Assembly (NCBI RefSeq): GCF_014287475.1
Contig: NZ_JACOPF010000003.1
Span: 186,001-250,000, forward strand
Length of the DNA stretch: 64,000 bases
Source: Mediterraneibacter hominis
GTDB taxonomy: Bacteria > Bacillota > Clostridia > Lachnospirales > Lachnospiraceae
Direction of reading: 5' to 3'
Shown here: in pieces, positions 51,944-60,645 of the stretch
Layout: the number at the start of each line of letters is the position of its first letter
Position numbering within the stretch: position 1 is the stretch's first letter
Notes under the pieces: model-generated
Database searches by the model: none
Seen by the model: only the letters and a program-made list of their open reading frames with translations
Told to the model about the DNA's origin: nothing
Position numbers and translations under genes: made by a program

Positions 51944-51992
51944 TGGAGCGTATGAGGAGGTATCTGGCAGATGTTCTCCTGTTTACGCTCCA
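51944..51992. terminator. Hairpin after the AsnB-like gene
   Basis: TGGAGCGTA (51944-51952) pairs with TACGCTCCA (51984-51992), with an inner GAGGAG/CTCCT pairing. It has no long T run. Confidence 0.5.
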
Positions 51993-52033
51993 TATGAGTA
52001 TATACGGCGATATAAATAGCTTTGGCAAGCAAA

Positions 52034-52078
52034 TACCCTCTCTTTATCGACCATATGTATCCTTGTAAAGAGAGGGTA
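52034..52078. terminator. Bidirectional hairpin between convergent genes
   Basis: TACCCTCTCTTTA (52034-52046) and TAAAGAGAGGGTA (52066-52078) form a perfect 13-bp stem between the AsnB-like and CobD-like genes. Confidence 0.65.
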
Positions 52079-52100
52079 AGTATTAAATAGACGTTAAGAA

Positions 52101-53189
52101 TCAGATTGTCTTCAAAACATGCAGAAGACGTGTATTAGCCTCCGGATCCATGATACAAAAGCGTACAAATTCTCCCTCTAAGCACTGGAAGGAGGAACAG
52201 TCGCGTATCATCAGTTCATTTTTTATGCAAGTCTCAAACACATCAAAGGACGTGACGTGTTCTTTTTGGATTTTAAGAAGCAAAAAATTTGCAAAAGGCA
52301 GATAGGTTTTAAAAGCGGGGAGTTTTTTAATTTCCAGATACAGTCTGTCGCGTTCGGATAAAATAAGCTCTCTTGTGCGGAGAATATATTCTGTATCCTG
52401 AAGCATCTTCTCACCGGCAAATGCGCCTATACTGTTCAAAGACCAGGGAATCTGTTTTTCTTTCATTTTCTTTAAAAAGTCTATATTTCCTGTGATACCA
52501 TAACCAAGCCTAAGTCCTGGGGCAGCAAAAAATTTAGAAACACCGCGCAGTACCATGAGATTTGAAAATTCCCGCGTCAGTGGGATGGCGGTTATGGAAT
52601 TTATGTCTGGGGCAAATTCAACGTAGGTTTCGTCAATCATAACGAAAATATTTCTGGCTATACAGAAGGTAAGAATTTTCTTGAGCTCCTCTTGCGAAAT
52701 AGCGGAGGAGGTTGGGTTGTTAGGATTACAGAGGATCAGAAAATCATAGCCTTCTTCGAGGGTATGGCATAAATCATCCACATCCAATTTAAAATCCTTC
52801 TCTTCCTGTAAATGATAGTATTCTTGCGTACTGCCGGAGAAAGAAAGCTCACGGGAGTATTCGGAGTAAGTAGGACCTAAAATCAAAGTTTTAGATGGAT
52901 GTTTCTGTTCAATCAGAAGAGAAATCAGTTCACTAGAACCATTTCCAGGCAGGATAAAGTCAACAGGAATATGACAGTATTCAGAGATGGTCTGTCTAAG
53001 AGAAGTATAGTCTCTGTCAGGATATGTGGAGAGTATATCCAGATGGCTGGACACTGCTTCTTTAACGCGGGAGGAAAGTCCAAGTGGATTGACATTTGCT
53101 CCGAAATTAACAATATTTTCTCTTTTTAAACCATAATGAGAACAAATTTTTTCTATATCACTTCCATGAAAAACCATTTTTGTATTCAT
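52101..53189 (-). CDS. PLP-dependent aminotransferase, CobD/HisC-like
   Basis: A 362-residue class I/II aminotransferase-fold enzyme. The N terminus 'FHGSDIEKICSHYGL' and 'IVNFGANVNPLGLS' is typical of threonine-phosphate decarboxylase (CobD) relatives. 'LILCNPNNPTSSAIS' and 'MIDETYVEF' hold cofactor contacts, and the PLP lysine is in 'GVSKFFAAPGLRLGYG'. No cobalamin or histidine gene is near, so the reaction is uncertain. Spacing from AAAGGAG to the first ATG is long (about 13 bases); the second ATG at 53177, after TTG-free sequence, is an alternative. Confidence 0.75.
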   Translation of the reverse strand: MNTKMVFHGSDIEKICSHYGLKRENIVNFGANVNPLGLSSRVKEAVSSHLDILSTYPDRDYTSLRQTISEYCHIPVDFILPGNGSSELISLLIEQKHPSKTLILGPTYSEYSRELSFSGSTQEYYHLQEEKDFKLDVDDLCHTLEEGYDFLILCNPNNPTSSAISQEELKKILTFCIARNIFVMIDETYVEFAPDINSITAIPLTREFSNLMVLRGVSKFFAAPGLRLGYGITGNIDFLKKMKEKQIPWSLNSIGAFAGEKMLQDTEYILRTRELILSERDRLYLEIKKLPAFKTYLPFANFLLLKIQKEHVTSFDVFETCIKNELMIRDCSSFQCLEGEFVRFCIMDPEANTRLLHVLKTI

Positions 53190-53373
53190 TTAGCTTCTAT
53201 GCTCCTTTTATCATTCCCTAAAGGTATATTTTTTCATTCTGTGCTCAATTATAGCATAATTTCAGGGATGTGGTAAACGATTATAAAACAGGAGTATGGG
53301 AATCACTTTTTGCTGCTGTAAACAAAAAATGATACAATCATAGAAGGATAAAGAGGAAAGGCAGGCGTAACGA

Positions 53374-54075
53374 ATGGCATTGTTTGCGATGGGGGATCTC
53401 CATCTTTCCTTTACGGTTCATAAACCAATGGATGTATTTGGACAGGAATGGAGAAATCATGTAAAGAAGGTTGAGAAATATTGGAAAAGAAAAGTTCGAA
53501 GAGAAGATACGGTAGTTCTCACAGGGGATTATTCCTGGGGACGTAATCTGGAGGAGTGCAGAGCAGATTTAGAGTTTATTGCTTCGCTTCCTGGAAGAAA
53601 AATTCTGCTTAGAGGCAACCACGACATGTTCTGGGATGCAAAGAAAACAGAAAAACTCAATGAGCTATACGGTGATCGTCTTTTCTTCCTACAGAATAAT
53701 TTTTATACATATAAGGATTACGCACTGGTAGGAACAAAAGGATACTGTTATGAAGGAAAGGACAGCTTCTCGCATTTTGAAAAAATAAGAGAAAGAGAAA
53801 TGGCGAGACTGCGTGTATCTTTTGAGGCTGCAAGGGCAGCCGGATATATGAAATATATTATGTTTCTGCATTATCCGCCTACCAGCATAGGAGAAATGAA
53901 AAGCTGCTTTACAGAGACAGCTGAAAAATATGGCGCTGAAAAGGTCATTTATTCACACTGCCACGGAAGGGCGCGATACCATGACAGCTTTTTAGGAGAA
54001 GTAAATGGGATAGAATATCGCCTGGTATCTTCAGATTATTTGCGTTTTAAACCGGACATGATTTTGAAGGAATAA
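53374..54075 (+). CDS. Calcineurin-like metallophosphoesterase
   Basis: A 233-residue phosphoesterase with all metal motifs: 'FAMGDLHLSF', 'VVLTGDYSWG', 'LLRGNHDMFW', 'MFLHYPPTS' and 'YSHCHGRARY'. These bind two metal ions. The family includes nucleotide and protein phosphatases, and the substrate is unknown. It starts MALFAMGD after AGGAAAGGCAGG, standard for this group. A WYL regulator gene follows 51 bp downstream. Confidence 0.87.
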   Translation: MALFAMGDLHLSFTVHKPMDVFGQEWRNHVKKVEKYWKRKVRREDTVVLTGDYSWGRNLEECRADLEFIASLPGRKILLRGNHDMFWDAKKTEKLNELYGDRLFFLQNNFYTYKDYALVGTKGYCYEGKDSFSHFEKIREREMARLRVSFEAARAAGYMKYIMFLHYPPTSIGEMKSCFTETAEKYGAEKVIYSHCHGRARYHDSFLGEVNGIEYRLVSSDYLRFKPDMILKE

Positions 54076-54126
54076 GAGTAGATGTAAGTGATACGTGCAG
54101 AAAGGAACAAATGAGGGGGAAAAGAT

Positions 54127-55032
54127 ATGAAAATGGAACGACTGATTGGTATATTGGTTACTCTGTTATCGCAGGAGAAAGTCACAGCGCCGCAGCTGGC
54201 AGAAAAGTTTGAAGTCTCCAGAAGAACTATCAGCAGAGATATTGAACATCTCTGCCAGGCGGGGATTCCGGTGATGACTGTACAGGGGAAAAATGGGGGC
54301 ATTTCCATTATAGATGGGTATAAAATAGATAAAACACTGCTGACCTCTGCGGATATGCAGGCGATCCTTACAGGCTTGCAGGGTCTGGAGAGCGTATGCA
54401 GGAATAAAAAGTACCAGCAGATAATGGAGAAGCTTTCAGTGGGAAATCCTAATATTCTAACATCTAACCAGCATATTTTGATCGACCTGTCCTCCTGGTA
54501 TAAGGCATCTTTGGCACCGAAGATCGAGTTGATTCAGACAGCAATTACGAGTCGGAGAAAAATACAATTTTACTATTATTCGCCGCATGGAGAAGGGATG
54601 CGCATAATAGAGCCGCACAAACTTATTTTTAAGTGGTCCTCTTGGTATGTGTGGGGATACTGTGTAAGGAAAAAAGATTTCCGCCTGTTCAAACTCAACA
54701 GACTGGCAGAACTTAAAATGACGGGGCAGGAATATGAAATACGAGAGCTTCCTGCTTTAGACATGAGCAGTGAAAAACTGTTTGCTGGTAGTTTTACTGT
54801 AGAGGTGCGTTTCGAGGCGAGCGCAAAATGGCGTGTTATCGAGGAATTTGGAGCAGACAGCTTCAGAGAACAAAAAGACGGCACGCTTTTATTTTCCTTT
54901 GCGTTTACAGATGAAGAGAATCTATTTGAATGGCTGTTGAGCTATGGAAATCGGGCAGAACTTTTGAAACCAGAAGAAATGAGAAAGAGGTTGAAAGAAA
55001 GAATAAAAGAGATGGAACAGAGGTATGAATGA
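54127..55032 (+). CDS. WYL-domain transcription regulator (HTH_11/YafY type)
   Basis: A 301-residue regulator. The N-terminal winged HTH has 'VTAPQLAEKFEVSRRTISRD'. The WYL domain has 'RRKIQFYYYSPHGEGMRIIE' and 'PHKLIFKWSSWYVWGYCVRK', with the WYL pattern seen as W-x-V-W-G. A C-terminal WCX-type extension follows to the end. WYL domains bind ligands, in some cases nucleic acids. GGGGGAAA lies before the ATG. The gene is followed by a palindromic element. Confidence 0.87.
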   Translation: MKMERLIGILVTLLSQEKVTAPQLAEKFEVSRRTISRDIEHLCQAGIPVMTVQGKNGGISIIDGYKIDKTLLTSADMQAILTGLQGLESVCRNKKYQQIMEKLSVGNPNILTSNQHILIDLSSWYKASLAPKIELIQTAITSRRKIQFYYYSPHGEGMRIIEPHKLIFKWSSWYVWGYCVRKKDFRLFKLNRLAELKMTGQEYEIRELPALDMSSEKLFAGSFTVEVRFEASAKWRVIEEFGADSFREQKDGTLLFSFAFTDEENLFEWLLSYGNRAELLKPEEMRKRLKERIKEMEQRYE

Positions 55033-55111
55033 AAAAGATTAAAAACATGACATACAGATGACATGTTTTATATGTTATGCTAGCGTCGATGTACAAGGAG
55101 AAATACGGTCG

Positions 55112-55212
55112 ATGAAGGACAAATTTAAGCCGCTTTGCCGTTACTTTCGCTTCGCGTACGTCTCTGTACGCGTCGTTCAAGCGCCTAAAAGAGGCTTAAA
55201 TTTGTCTTTCAT
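55112..55212. repeat. 101-bp palindromic element
   Basis: Ends are 20-bp inverted repeats with one mismatch (ATGAAGGACAAATTTAAGCC at 55112-55131; 55193-55212 complementary). An inner perfect stem CGCGTAC/GTACGCG lies at 55153-55172. No gene inside looks real. It lies between the WYL and TfoX-like genes. Its plan resembles the 308-bp element at 9460, but the sequence differs. Confidence 0.7.
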
Positions 55213-55241
55213 TTTGTGCTCTGAGGAAAGGAGGAAAGAGA

Positions 55242-55598
55242 ATGGCGTGCAGTCCTGAGTTTATTCAATATATAACGGAACAGCTGAAAAATGCAGGCAG
55301 GATTACCTGCCGTAAAATGTTTGGGGAATATGGGATGTTTTTAGATGGAAAGATAGTGGCAATTATCTGTGAAGATCAGCTTTTTTTGAAAGTGACAGAA
55401 GCAGGGCTGAAAATGTATCCAGAATTAAAAGACAATCCTTACTACGAAGGGGCATCTGCTTCCTATCGTTTGGTAGAGGAGATAGACGACTCAAAATGGT
55501 TGTCTGAATTGGTACAGCGTACATGGGAAGAACTTCCCTTTCCACGTCAGAAAAAGGCAGGGCAAAACCATAGAAGAAAGTCTGCGAAGAAAAGGTAA
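55242..55598 (+). CDS. TfoX N-terminal-domain protein
   Basis: A 118-residue protein with the TfoX_N pattern: 'YITEQLKNAGRITCRKMFGE', 'YGMFLDGKIVAIICEDQLFL' and 'SYRLVEEIDD'. TfoX/Sxy controls competence in Gammaproteobacteria, but short single-domain forms in Firmicutes have no known role. The C-terminal 20 residues are very basic (KKAGQNHRRKSAKKR). AAAGGAGG precedes the ATG. The GyrI-like gene follows 57 bp on and may be in the same operon. Confidence 0.85.
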   Translation: MACSPEFIQYITEQLKNAGRITCRKMFGEYGMFLDGKIVAIICEDQLFLKVTEAGLKMYPELKDNPYYEGASASYRLVEEIDDSKWLSELVQRTWEELPFPRQKKAGQNHRRKSAKKR

Positions 55599-55655
55599 AA
55601 GGGAACGCAGAACTGGAAAAGAAGCAGAAGGTGACAGAAATAAGGAGGAAAAGAG

Positions 55656-56297
55656 ATGGAAAAAATAGATTATAAAAAAGTATATAAAGAGCTGTACCAG
55701 CCAAAAAAAATTCCGTCGTTAATTAAAGTGCCGGAAATGGTATTTATACAGGTGGAGGGCAGCGGCGATCCAAATAGCAGTGTGGAATATAAGAAATCAA
55801 TTGAGATTCTTTACGGGCTTTCATACGGGATAAAGATGAGCAAAATGGGCGGTACCTGCCTGAAAGGATATTTTGACTATGTTGTGCCTCCTTTGGAGGG
55901 ATTGTGGTGGTGCCAACAGGAGGCATTTAATGGGAAGAATATCAAAGACAAGGAGAAGCTGAACTGGATTTCTATGATACGTCAGCCAGAATTCGTGGAT
56001 GAACAGATTTTCGAGTGGGCAAAAGGAGAATTAAAGAAAAAGAAACCGGAGATAGATTTTTCAAAGACGAAACTTGTGACCTGGGCAGAAGGACTCTGCT
56101 GCCAGATAATGCATGTCGGCCCATATGACGCAGAGGCGGCAAGTATTGGAAGGATGGAGGCATATATGCAGGAACAAGGATATGAAACAGATATAAATAC
56201 AGATAGAAAACACCATGAGATATACCTGGGGGATCCGCGCAAAACAAGACCGGACAGACTGCGGACAATATTGCGTCATCCCGTTCGCAAAAAATAA
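55656..56297 (+). CDS. GyrI-like small-molecule-binding protein
   Basis: A 213-residue stand-alone GyrI-like domain protein, marked by 'VPEMVFIQVEGSGDPNSSVE', 'YGLSYGIKMSKMGG', 'PPLEGLWWCQQEAF' and 'YDAEAASIGRMEAYMQEQGY' with the end 'HHEIYLGDPRKTRPDRLRTI'. Such proteins bind or hydrolyse small toxic compounds; the precise role here is unknown. AAGGAGG precedes the ATG. It neighbours an AraC regulator that ends in a related GyrI-like domain. Confidence 0.82.
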   Translation: MEKIDYKKVYKELYQPKKIPSLIKVPEMVFIQVEGSGDPNSSVEYKKSIEILYGLSYGIKMSKMGGTCLKGYFDYVVPPLEGLWWCQQEAFNGKNIKDKEKLNWISMIRQPEFVDEQIFEWAKGELKKKKPEIDFSKTKLVTWAEGLCCQIMHVGPYDAEAASIGRMEAYMQEQGYETDINTDRKHHEIYLGDPRKTRPDRLRTILRHPVRKK

Positions 56298-56305
56298 GAA
56301 GAAAT

Positions 56306-56371
56306 TATACCTTGTCAGGCGAAGCCTGCCGTCCCGAAGGGAATGTATTACGGTATGCCCTTCAGGGCATA
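56306..56371 (+). repeat. TATACCTT palindromic repeat, single copy
   Basis: A 66-bp unit like those at 15845-15971, with stems GGC-GAA-GCC (outer bases changed in a compensating way to AGGC/GCCT), TCCCGAAGGGA and GCCCTTCAGGGC. It lies between the GyrI-like and AraC genes. Confidence 0.75.
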
Positions 56372-56453
56372 GTTTATCTCGCAGTTTTGGGCAGAAAAAG
56401 AGAGGAAAATAGGAAGTCTTGGAAGTATGCTTTGTATAGGAAGGGAGAGGAAA

Positions 56454-57302
56454 ATGGACTGGATTGAAAGCTGGAATCAGGCGGTACAGTATATAGAAGA
56501 GCATCTGACAGAGGAGATAGATTATCGTGAGGCAGCGCATATTTGCTGCTGTTCTGTGTATCATTTTCAGAGGATGTTTGCTTATATGGCAGGGATATCA
56601 CTGTCAGAGTATATACGCCGACGAAAAATGTCGCTCGCGGCAATTGATTTACAGGATAAAAGCACAAAGATTATAGATGTGGCATTTAAATACGGATATA
56701 GCTCCCCGACGGCATTTAACAGGGCATTTCAAAGTGTACACAGTATTGCTCCGTCCGCTATGAGGAAAGAGGGGGTATCGATCCGGTTTTATTCCCCTAT
56801 TACCTTCAAAATTACAATAAAAGGAGTAGAAGAAATGAATTACAGAATGGAAAAGAAAGAAGCATTTTGCATTACAGGAGTCGTAAAACCTCTGCGCCGA
56901 AAACTGGAAGAGAATATGAAAATAGTTCCTCAAATGTGGGATAGTGTAGTAAAGGATGGTACGATTGCGAAACTCTGTTCTAACATGGAGCCTGAAAAGA
57001 AAGGAATACTGGGAGTAAGTATCTGCAATGACCAGGAGGAATGGAGGTATATGATTGCGATTGCTGGGGAGAAGACATTGTCTGGGATGGAAGCCTATGA
57101 AGTACCGGCGCATACCTGGGCTGTGTTCACAGGAAAAGGAGTATGCCCGCAGGCAATCCAGGAGCTGGAGAAGCAAATATATACAGAATGGCTGCCTTCC
57201 AGTGGATATGAGTATGATTTTGGTCCGGATGTAGAGTGGTATTTAAACCCAGATCCGAAAAAGGCAGAATTTGAGGTTTGGGTGCCAGTGAAAAAGAAGT
57301 AG
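56454..57302 (+). CDS. AraC-family regulator with GyrI-like effector domain
   Basis: A 282-residue regulator. The AraC domain comes first ('DYREAAHICCCSVYHFQRMF' and 'KIIDVAFKYGYSSPTAFNRA'), then a GyrI-like ligand domain from about residue 125 ('YRMEKKEAFCITGVVKPLRR', 'YEVPAHTWAVFTGKG', 'EVWVPVKKK'). This is the Rob/SoxS-BmrR-like arrangement that senses drugs or other small molecules. The start at 56454 follows GGGAGAGG; an earlier in-frame ATG at 56427 has none. A terminator follows. It may control the neighbouring GyrI-like and TfoX-like genes. Confidence 0.86.
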   Translation: MDWIESWNQAVQYIEEHLTEEIDYREAAHICCCSVYHFQRMFAYMAGISLSEYIRRRKMSLAAIDLQDKSTKIIDVAFKYGYSSPTAFNRAFQSVHSIAPSAMRKEGVSIRFYSPITFKITIKGVEEMNYRMEKKEAFCITGVVKPLRRKLEENMKIVPQMWDSVVKDGTIAKLCSNMEPEKKGILGVSICNDQEEWRYMIAIAGEKTLSGMEAYEVPAHTWAVFTGKGVCPQAIQELEKQIYTEWLPSSGYEYDFGPDVEWYLNPDPKKAEFEVWVPVKKK

Positions 57303-57325
57303 GAAAATATAGAGTTTGTAATAGA

Positions 57326-57385
57326 CTCCTAGTATCTATCGATTGTTTTTGTGAAAGAAAACAAGATAGATGCTGGGAGCTTTTG
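57326..57385 (+). terminator. Terminator of the AraC gene
   Basis: CTCCTAGTATCTATC (57326-57340) pairs with GATAGATGCTGGGAG (57365-57379) using G-U pairs, followed by CTTTTG. Confidence 0.7.
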
Positions 57386-57459
57386 TTGTAAAAATATCTA
57401 TTTGTTGGATAAAAATTTAAAAATAATTTATGTATAGTGGGAATAGTTTGATAATTTGA

Positions 57460-57514
57460 TTGACATAGATATAATTTATGATATTATTTAATTATATTAA
57501 TAAATATAGTTAAA
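57460..57514 (+). promoter_or_regulatory. Promoter and candidate ROK operator of the sugar operon
   Basis: TTGACA (57460-57465), 16 bp, TATTAT (57482-57487). Next to the -10 lies a 28-bp AT-rich near-palindrome (57487-57514; 12 of 14 pairs match; half-site TTTAATTATATT). It ends some 10 bp before the ribosome site. ROK repressors bind AT-rich palindromes at this position. Confidence 0.65.
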
Positions 57515-57533
57515 TAAAAGAGAGGAGAAAATT

Positions 57534-58862
57534 ATGAAAAAGATTTCTGTGATGTTGGCAATGATTTTACTTGTGTCTCTGATTGCAGGCTGTGGTAAAA
57601 GCGGCGATTCAGAAAAATCAGACGAAACGACTTTGAGTATCTGGTATTGGGGTGAACAGGAAGTGCCGGGCTACAAAGCGTATATGGAGGAAATGGTAAA
57701 ACGTTATGAAGAAAAAAATCCAGATATCAAAGTGGAAGCAGTGCTTCAGGAGAGTGACAATCTTTATACAGCATTCAGAACTGCTGAAGCCGCATCAGAG
57801 GGACCTGATATTCAGTATATGTGGGGCGGAACACAGGCAATGGAAGATGTATGGAAAGGAAATGTTGCACCTTTGAGTGATTATATATCTGAAGAGGAAT
57901 TATCTGTTATTCCTCAGTCATCTCTTGCACAGACAAATTGGGACGGGAAGCAGTGGGGAATTCCTGCATATGGATTTACATATGGAATTGCGTATGATAA
58001 AGATGCAATGCGGACTGCAGGAGTAGACCCTGAAAATCCGTTTACTACATGGGAAGAATTTATGGATTGTTGTGAAAAGCTGAAAAATGCAGGTATCACG
58101 CCACTTGGAATGGGGCTAAAGGATGGATATTTACCGGCATGGATTGGGATATTTCTTGGACAACAAAACTTAGACAGTGTAAATGATATGATTTCTCTTA
58201 TGAGTGGGAAAGAGAGCTTTACGGATGAGAAATATGCAGAATGGTTGGAAAAGATAGTAGAGTTAAAAACGGCTGGTTATATAAATGATGATATTTTATC
58301 ATTAGATTTGTATCAAGGACAGCAACTGATTGAGAATGGCAAGGCGGCCATGACTCTTCATACGCAAGCTTATGCAGTTTCGTTAGAGAAATCTATGGGA
58401 GCTGACAAAATAGGTTTTGCTAAGGCGCCTGTATTTGGAACAGGAAAACTGGCAGATTCTGTAGCTACACCGAGCCAGGTATATGTAATTCCTAACAGTG
58501 CGAAACATAAAGAAGAAGCTGCAGATTTCTTATTGTTTTTACAAGAGGAAGAGAATATTAAATGTCTATATGAAATGGCAAATGCGATCATGCCTAATAA
58601 CAATTTTAAAGAAGAATGGGTTACCAGTGAAATTGATAAGAAAGTTCTAAGTTGGCAGAAAGAATACAATAATTTTTGTTACCAGTTGTATTTTGCGCCA
58701 ATGTTTGAATCAGATGGTTTGATTCCAGTTGTTCAGAAAATGTTTTCGGAAGATTTACCAGCGGATGAAGCGGGGAAAGAATTGGATGCAGCTTTAACTA
58801 AATGCATTGAACAGAATCCGGAAGTACATGAAGCATTTTTAGAGTGGAGCATAGAAGAGTAA
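57534..58862 (+). CDS. Sugar ABC transporter substrate-binding lipoprotein
   Basis: A 442-residue CUT1-type binding protein. The signal peptide 'MLAMILLVSLIAGCGK' ends in the lipobox IAGC, so the mature protein is anchored outside. The sequence 'TLSIWYWGEQEVPGYKAYME' and 'GPDIQYMWGGTQAMEDVWKG' are of the MalE/family 1 kind. It lies first in the operon, just behind promoter and operator. The substrate is probably an amino sugar in view of the epimerase and kinase downstream, but this is inference. A hairpin separates it from the permease genes. Confidence 0.88.
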   Translation: MKKISVMLAMILLVSLIAGCGKSGDSEKSDETTLSIWYWGEQEVPGYKAYMEEMVKRYEEKNPDIKVEAVLQESDNLYTAFRTAEAASEGPDIQYMWGGTQAMEDVWKGNVAPLSDYISEEELSVIPQSSLAQTNWDGKQWGIPAYGFTYGIAYDKDAMRTAGVDPENPFTTWEEFMDCCEKLKNAGITPLGMGLKDGYLPAWIGIFLGQQNLDSVNDMISLMSGKESFTDEKYAEWLEKIVELKTAGYINDDILSLDLYQGQQLIENGKAAMTLHTQAYAVSLEKSMGADKIGFAKAPVFGTGKLADSVATPSQVYVIPNSAKHKEEAADFLLFLQEEENIKCLYEMANAIMPNNNFKEEWVTSEIDKKVLSWQKEYNNFCYQLYFAPMFESDGLIPVVQKMFSEDLPADEAGKELDAALTKCIEQNPEVHEAFLEWSIEE

Positions 58863-58870
58863 TTGAAGAA

Positions 58871-58908
58871 GGGGGTCGCACGAATAATTTAGTGCGACAG
58901 CCCCTTTC
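58871..58908 (+). promoter_or_regulatory. Intercistronic hairpin behind the binding-protein gene
   Basis: GGGG and TCGCAC (58877-58882) pair with GTGCGA (58893-58898) and CCCC. Such a hairpin usually raises binding protein over permease levels by stopping some transcripts or shielding mRNA ends. Confidence 0.65.
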
Positions 58909-58926
58909 AAAAAGAAAGGGACAGAT

Positions 58927-59796
58927 ATGAAATCGAAAAATAAAATGAAAAAATTTACCCCGTATTTCTATATACTGCCTACATTTATTATTCTAATTAT
59001 AGTCATTGTCATTCCGATTATTTATGTGATCATACAGAGTTTTTATTCTACCTTTGCAAATGAAAATATTTTTGTTGGTTTTAGAAACTATCAAATAGCC
59101 TTTGAAGATGAATTACTGTTTATTGCTTTGAAAAATAATATAAAGTTGTTTTTATGTGTCCCTATACTGACAGTATTATCCTTGGCGATAGCCTCTGTTT
59201 TATATAATAAAATAAAGGGCTGGAGATTTTACCGAAGTGTTATTTTTATTCCTTATATACTTGCTATTCCTGTAGTAGGTATTGTGTTTTCCTATCTGTT
59301 GCAGTATAACGGAGTGATAAATTCAATTTTACGCGGAATCGGGTTTAGCGATTTGGCAATGGACTGGCTTGGAAGTCCGGATTTGGCATTTCCAAGTGTA
59401 GCCGTAGTGATCATGTGGAAACAAATAGGCTTTGGTGTTGTCCTGTTTTTAGCGAGGATGATGTCTATCGATCGTTCTTTATATGAATCGGCAGACGTAG
59501 ACGGAGCAACATGGTTTCAAAAATTTTTGCATATTACTATACCGCAAACAAAATCTATTATTGAATTTTATATCATTATTACTTTAATAGAGATGTTAAG
59601 CTGGGTTTTCAATTTTATATATGTTATGACAGCAGGAGGGCCTGGAAATAAAACCCTTGTGTTGGAATATCTGATATATAAAAAAGCGTTTGGCGGCGGA
59701 GACTTTAATATAGCGATGGCAATCAGTGTGATACTGCTGCTCATAGCCAGTGTTCTGATTATCATACATCAGATTGTTATGAGAAAAGAGGAGTGA
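58927..59796 (+). CDS. Sugar ABC transporter permease (MalF type)
   Basis: A 289-residue permease with six hydrophobic helices, the first at 'ILPTFIILIIVIVIPIIYVI'. The EAA loop that meets the ATPase is 'YESADVDGATWFQKFLHITI'. AAAGGG precedes the ATG. The stop is 4 bp before the next permease start. No ATPase is coded in the operon; CUT1 systems of Firmicutes often share one MsmK-type ATPase encoded elsewhere. Confidence 0.9.
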   Translation: MKSKNKMKKFTPYFYILPTFIILIIVIVIPIIYVIIQSFYSTFANENIFVGFRNYQIAFEDELLFIALKNNIKLFLCVPILTVLSLAIASVLYNKIKGWRFYRSVIFIPYILAIPVVGIVFSYLLQYNGVINSILRGIGFSDLAMDWLGSPDLAFPSVAVVIMWKQIGFGVVLFLARMMSIDRSLYESADVDGATWFQKFLHITIPQTKSIIEFYIIITLIEMLSWVFNFIYVMTAGGPGNKTLVLEYLIYKKAFGGGDFNIAMAISVILLLIASVLIIIHQIVMRKEE

Positions 59797-59800
59797 TAGA

Positions 59801-60625
59801 ATGAAGCGAAAAAGAAGAGGCATGATTCCACAGCTTCTAATGATCCTACTAGTAATTGTCATTATATTTCCATTATACTTCATGACAATAAATTCGTTTA
59901 AAACACATGAAGAATATGTGAGTAATATGATCGGAATCCCACATACTTTTACAGTACAAAATTATATAGAGGCATTTCAAGGGAAACCGTTTGGACAATG
60001 GTTTATGAACAGTATGATTCTTACAGTAGCAGCGGTACTTATTACTGGAATAATAGCGCTGCTTGCAGGATATGCCTTTGCGAAAATGAAGTTCAGGGGA
60101 AGCAGGGCGCTGTTCAATATGATAGTGCCCCTGATGTCTGTTCCTCCTGTAGTTATGATCATACCACAGTTCCGGATAATCAAAATATTTGGTCTGGTAA
60201 ATACACGTGTATCTGTTATATTAATATATGTAGGGATCATGTTGCCAATGACGATATATTTGATGAGAAATTTTATGAAAACAGTTCCGGATTCTTTGTT
60301 GGATGCTGCCAAAATAGATGGCTGTAGTAAAAGAAAAGCATTGACTTCAATTATGGTTCCATTAACCGTTCCGGCGTTGATAACCTCATCACTTGTAAAT
60401 GTTGTATGGGTATGGAATGAACTATTAATTTCACTTGTATTTTTACAAAATGAAGATTTGAGAACCCTTATGGTAGGAATCACTTTATTTAAAGGACGAT
60501 TTACATTAAATATACCTGTCATCATGGCAGGGCTGGTGATTGCGACAGTGCCTATTATAATCATATACATATTTGCACAGAAATATCTTGTGGAAGGTAT
60601 GCTTGCAGGCTCTGTAAAAGAATAG
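59801..60625 (+). CDS. Sugar ABC transporter permease (MalG type)
   Basis: A 274-residue permease with six helices, for example 'MILLVIVIIFPLYFMTINSF'. The MalG-type N-terminal region is 'SFKTHEEYVSNMIGIPHTFT', and the EAA loop is 'LLDAAKIDGCSKRKALTSIM'. GAGGAG sits across the stop of the first permease gene, so the two are coupled. It probably forms a heterodimer with the MalF-type protein. Confidence 0.9.
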   Translation: MKRKRRGMIPQLLMILLVIVIIFPLYFMTINSFKTHEEYVSNMIGIPHTFTVQNYIEAFQGKPFGQWFMNSMILTVAAVLITGIIALLAGYAFAKMKFRGSRALFNMIVPLMSVPPVVMIIPQFRIIKIFGLVNTRVSVILIYVGIMLPMTIYLMRNFMKTVPDSLLDAAKIDGCSKRKALTSIMVPLTVPALITSSLVNVVWVWNELLISLVFLQNEDLRTLMVGITLFKGRFTLNIPVIMAGLVIATVPIIIIYIFAQKYLVEGMLAGSVKE

Positions 60626-60645
60626 CGTGCAAAGGAGGATATGCT

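Noticed and set aside
55058..55258. A 66-codon frame across the 101-bp palindrome
   Set aside because: Explained by the palindrome; no ribosome site or recognisable sequence.
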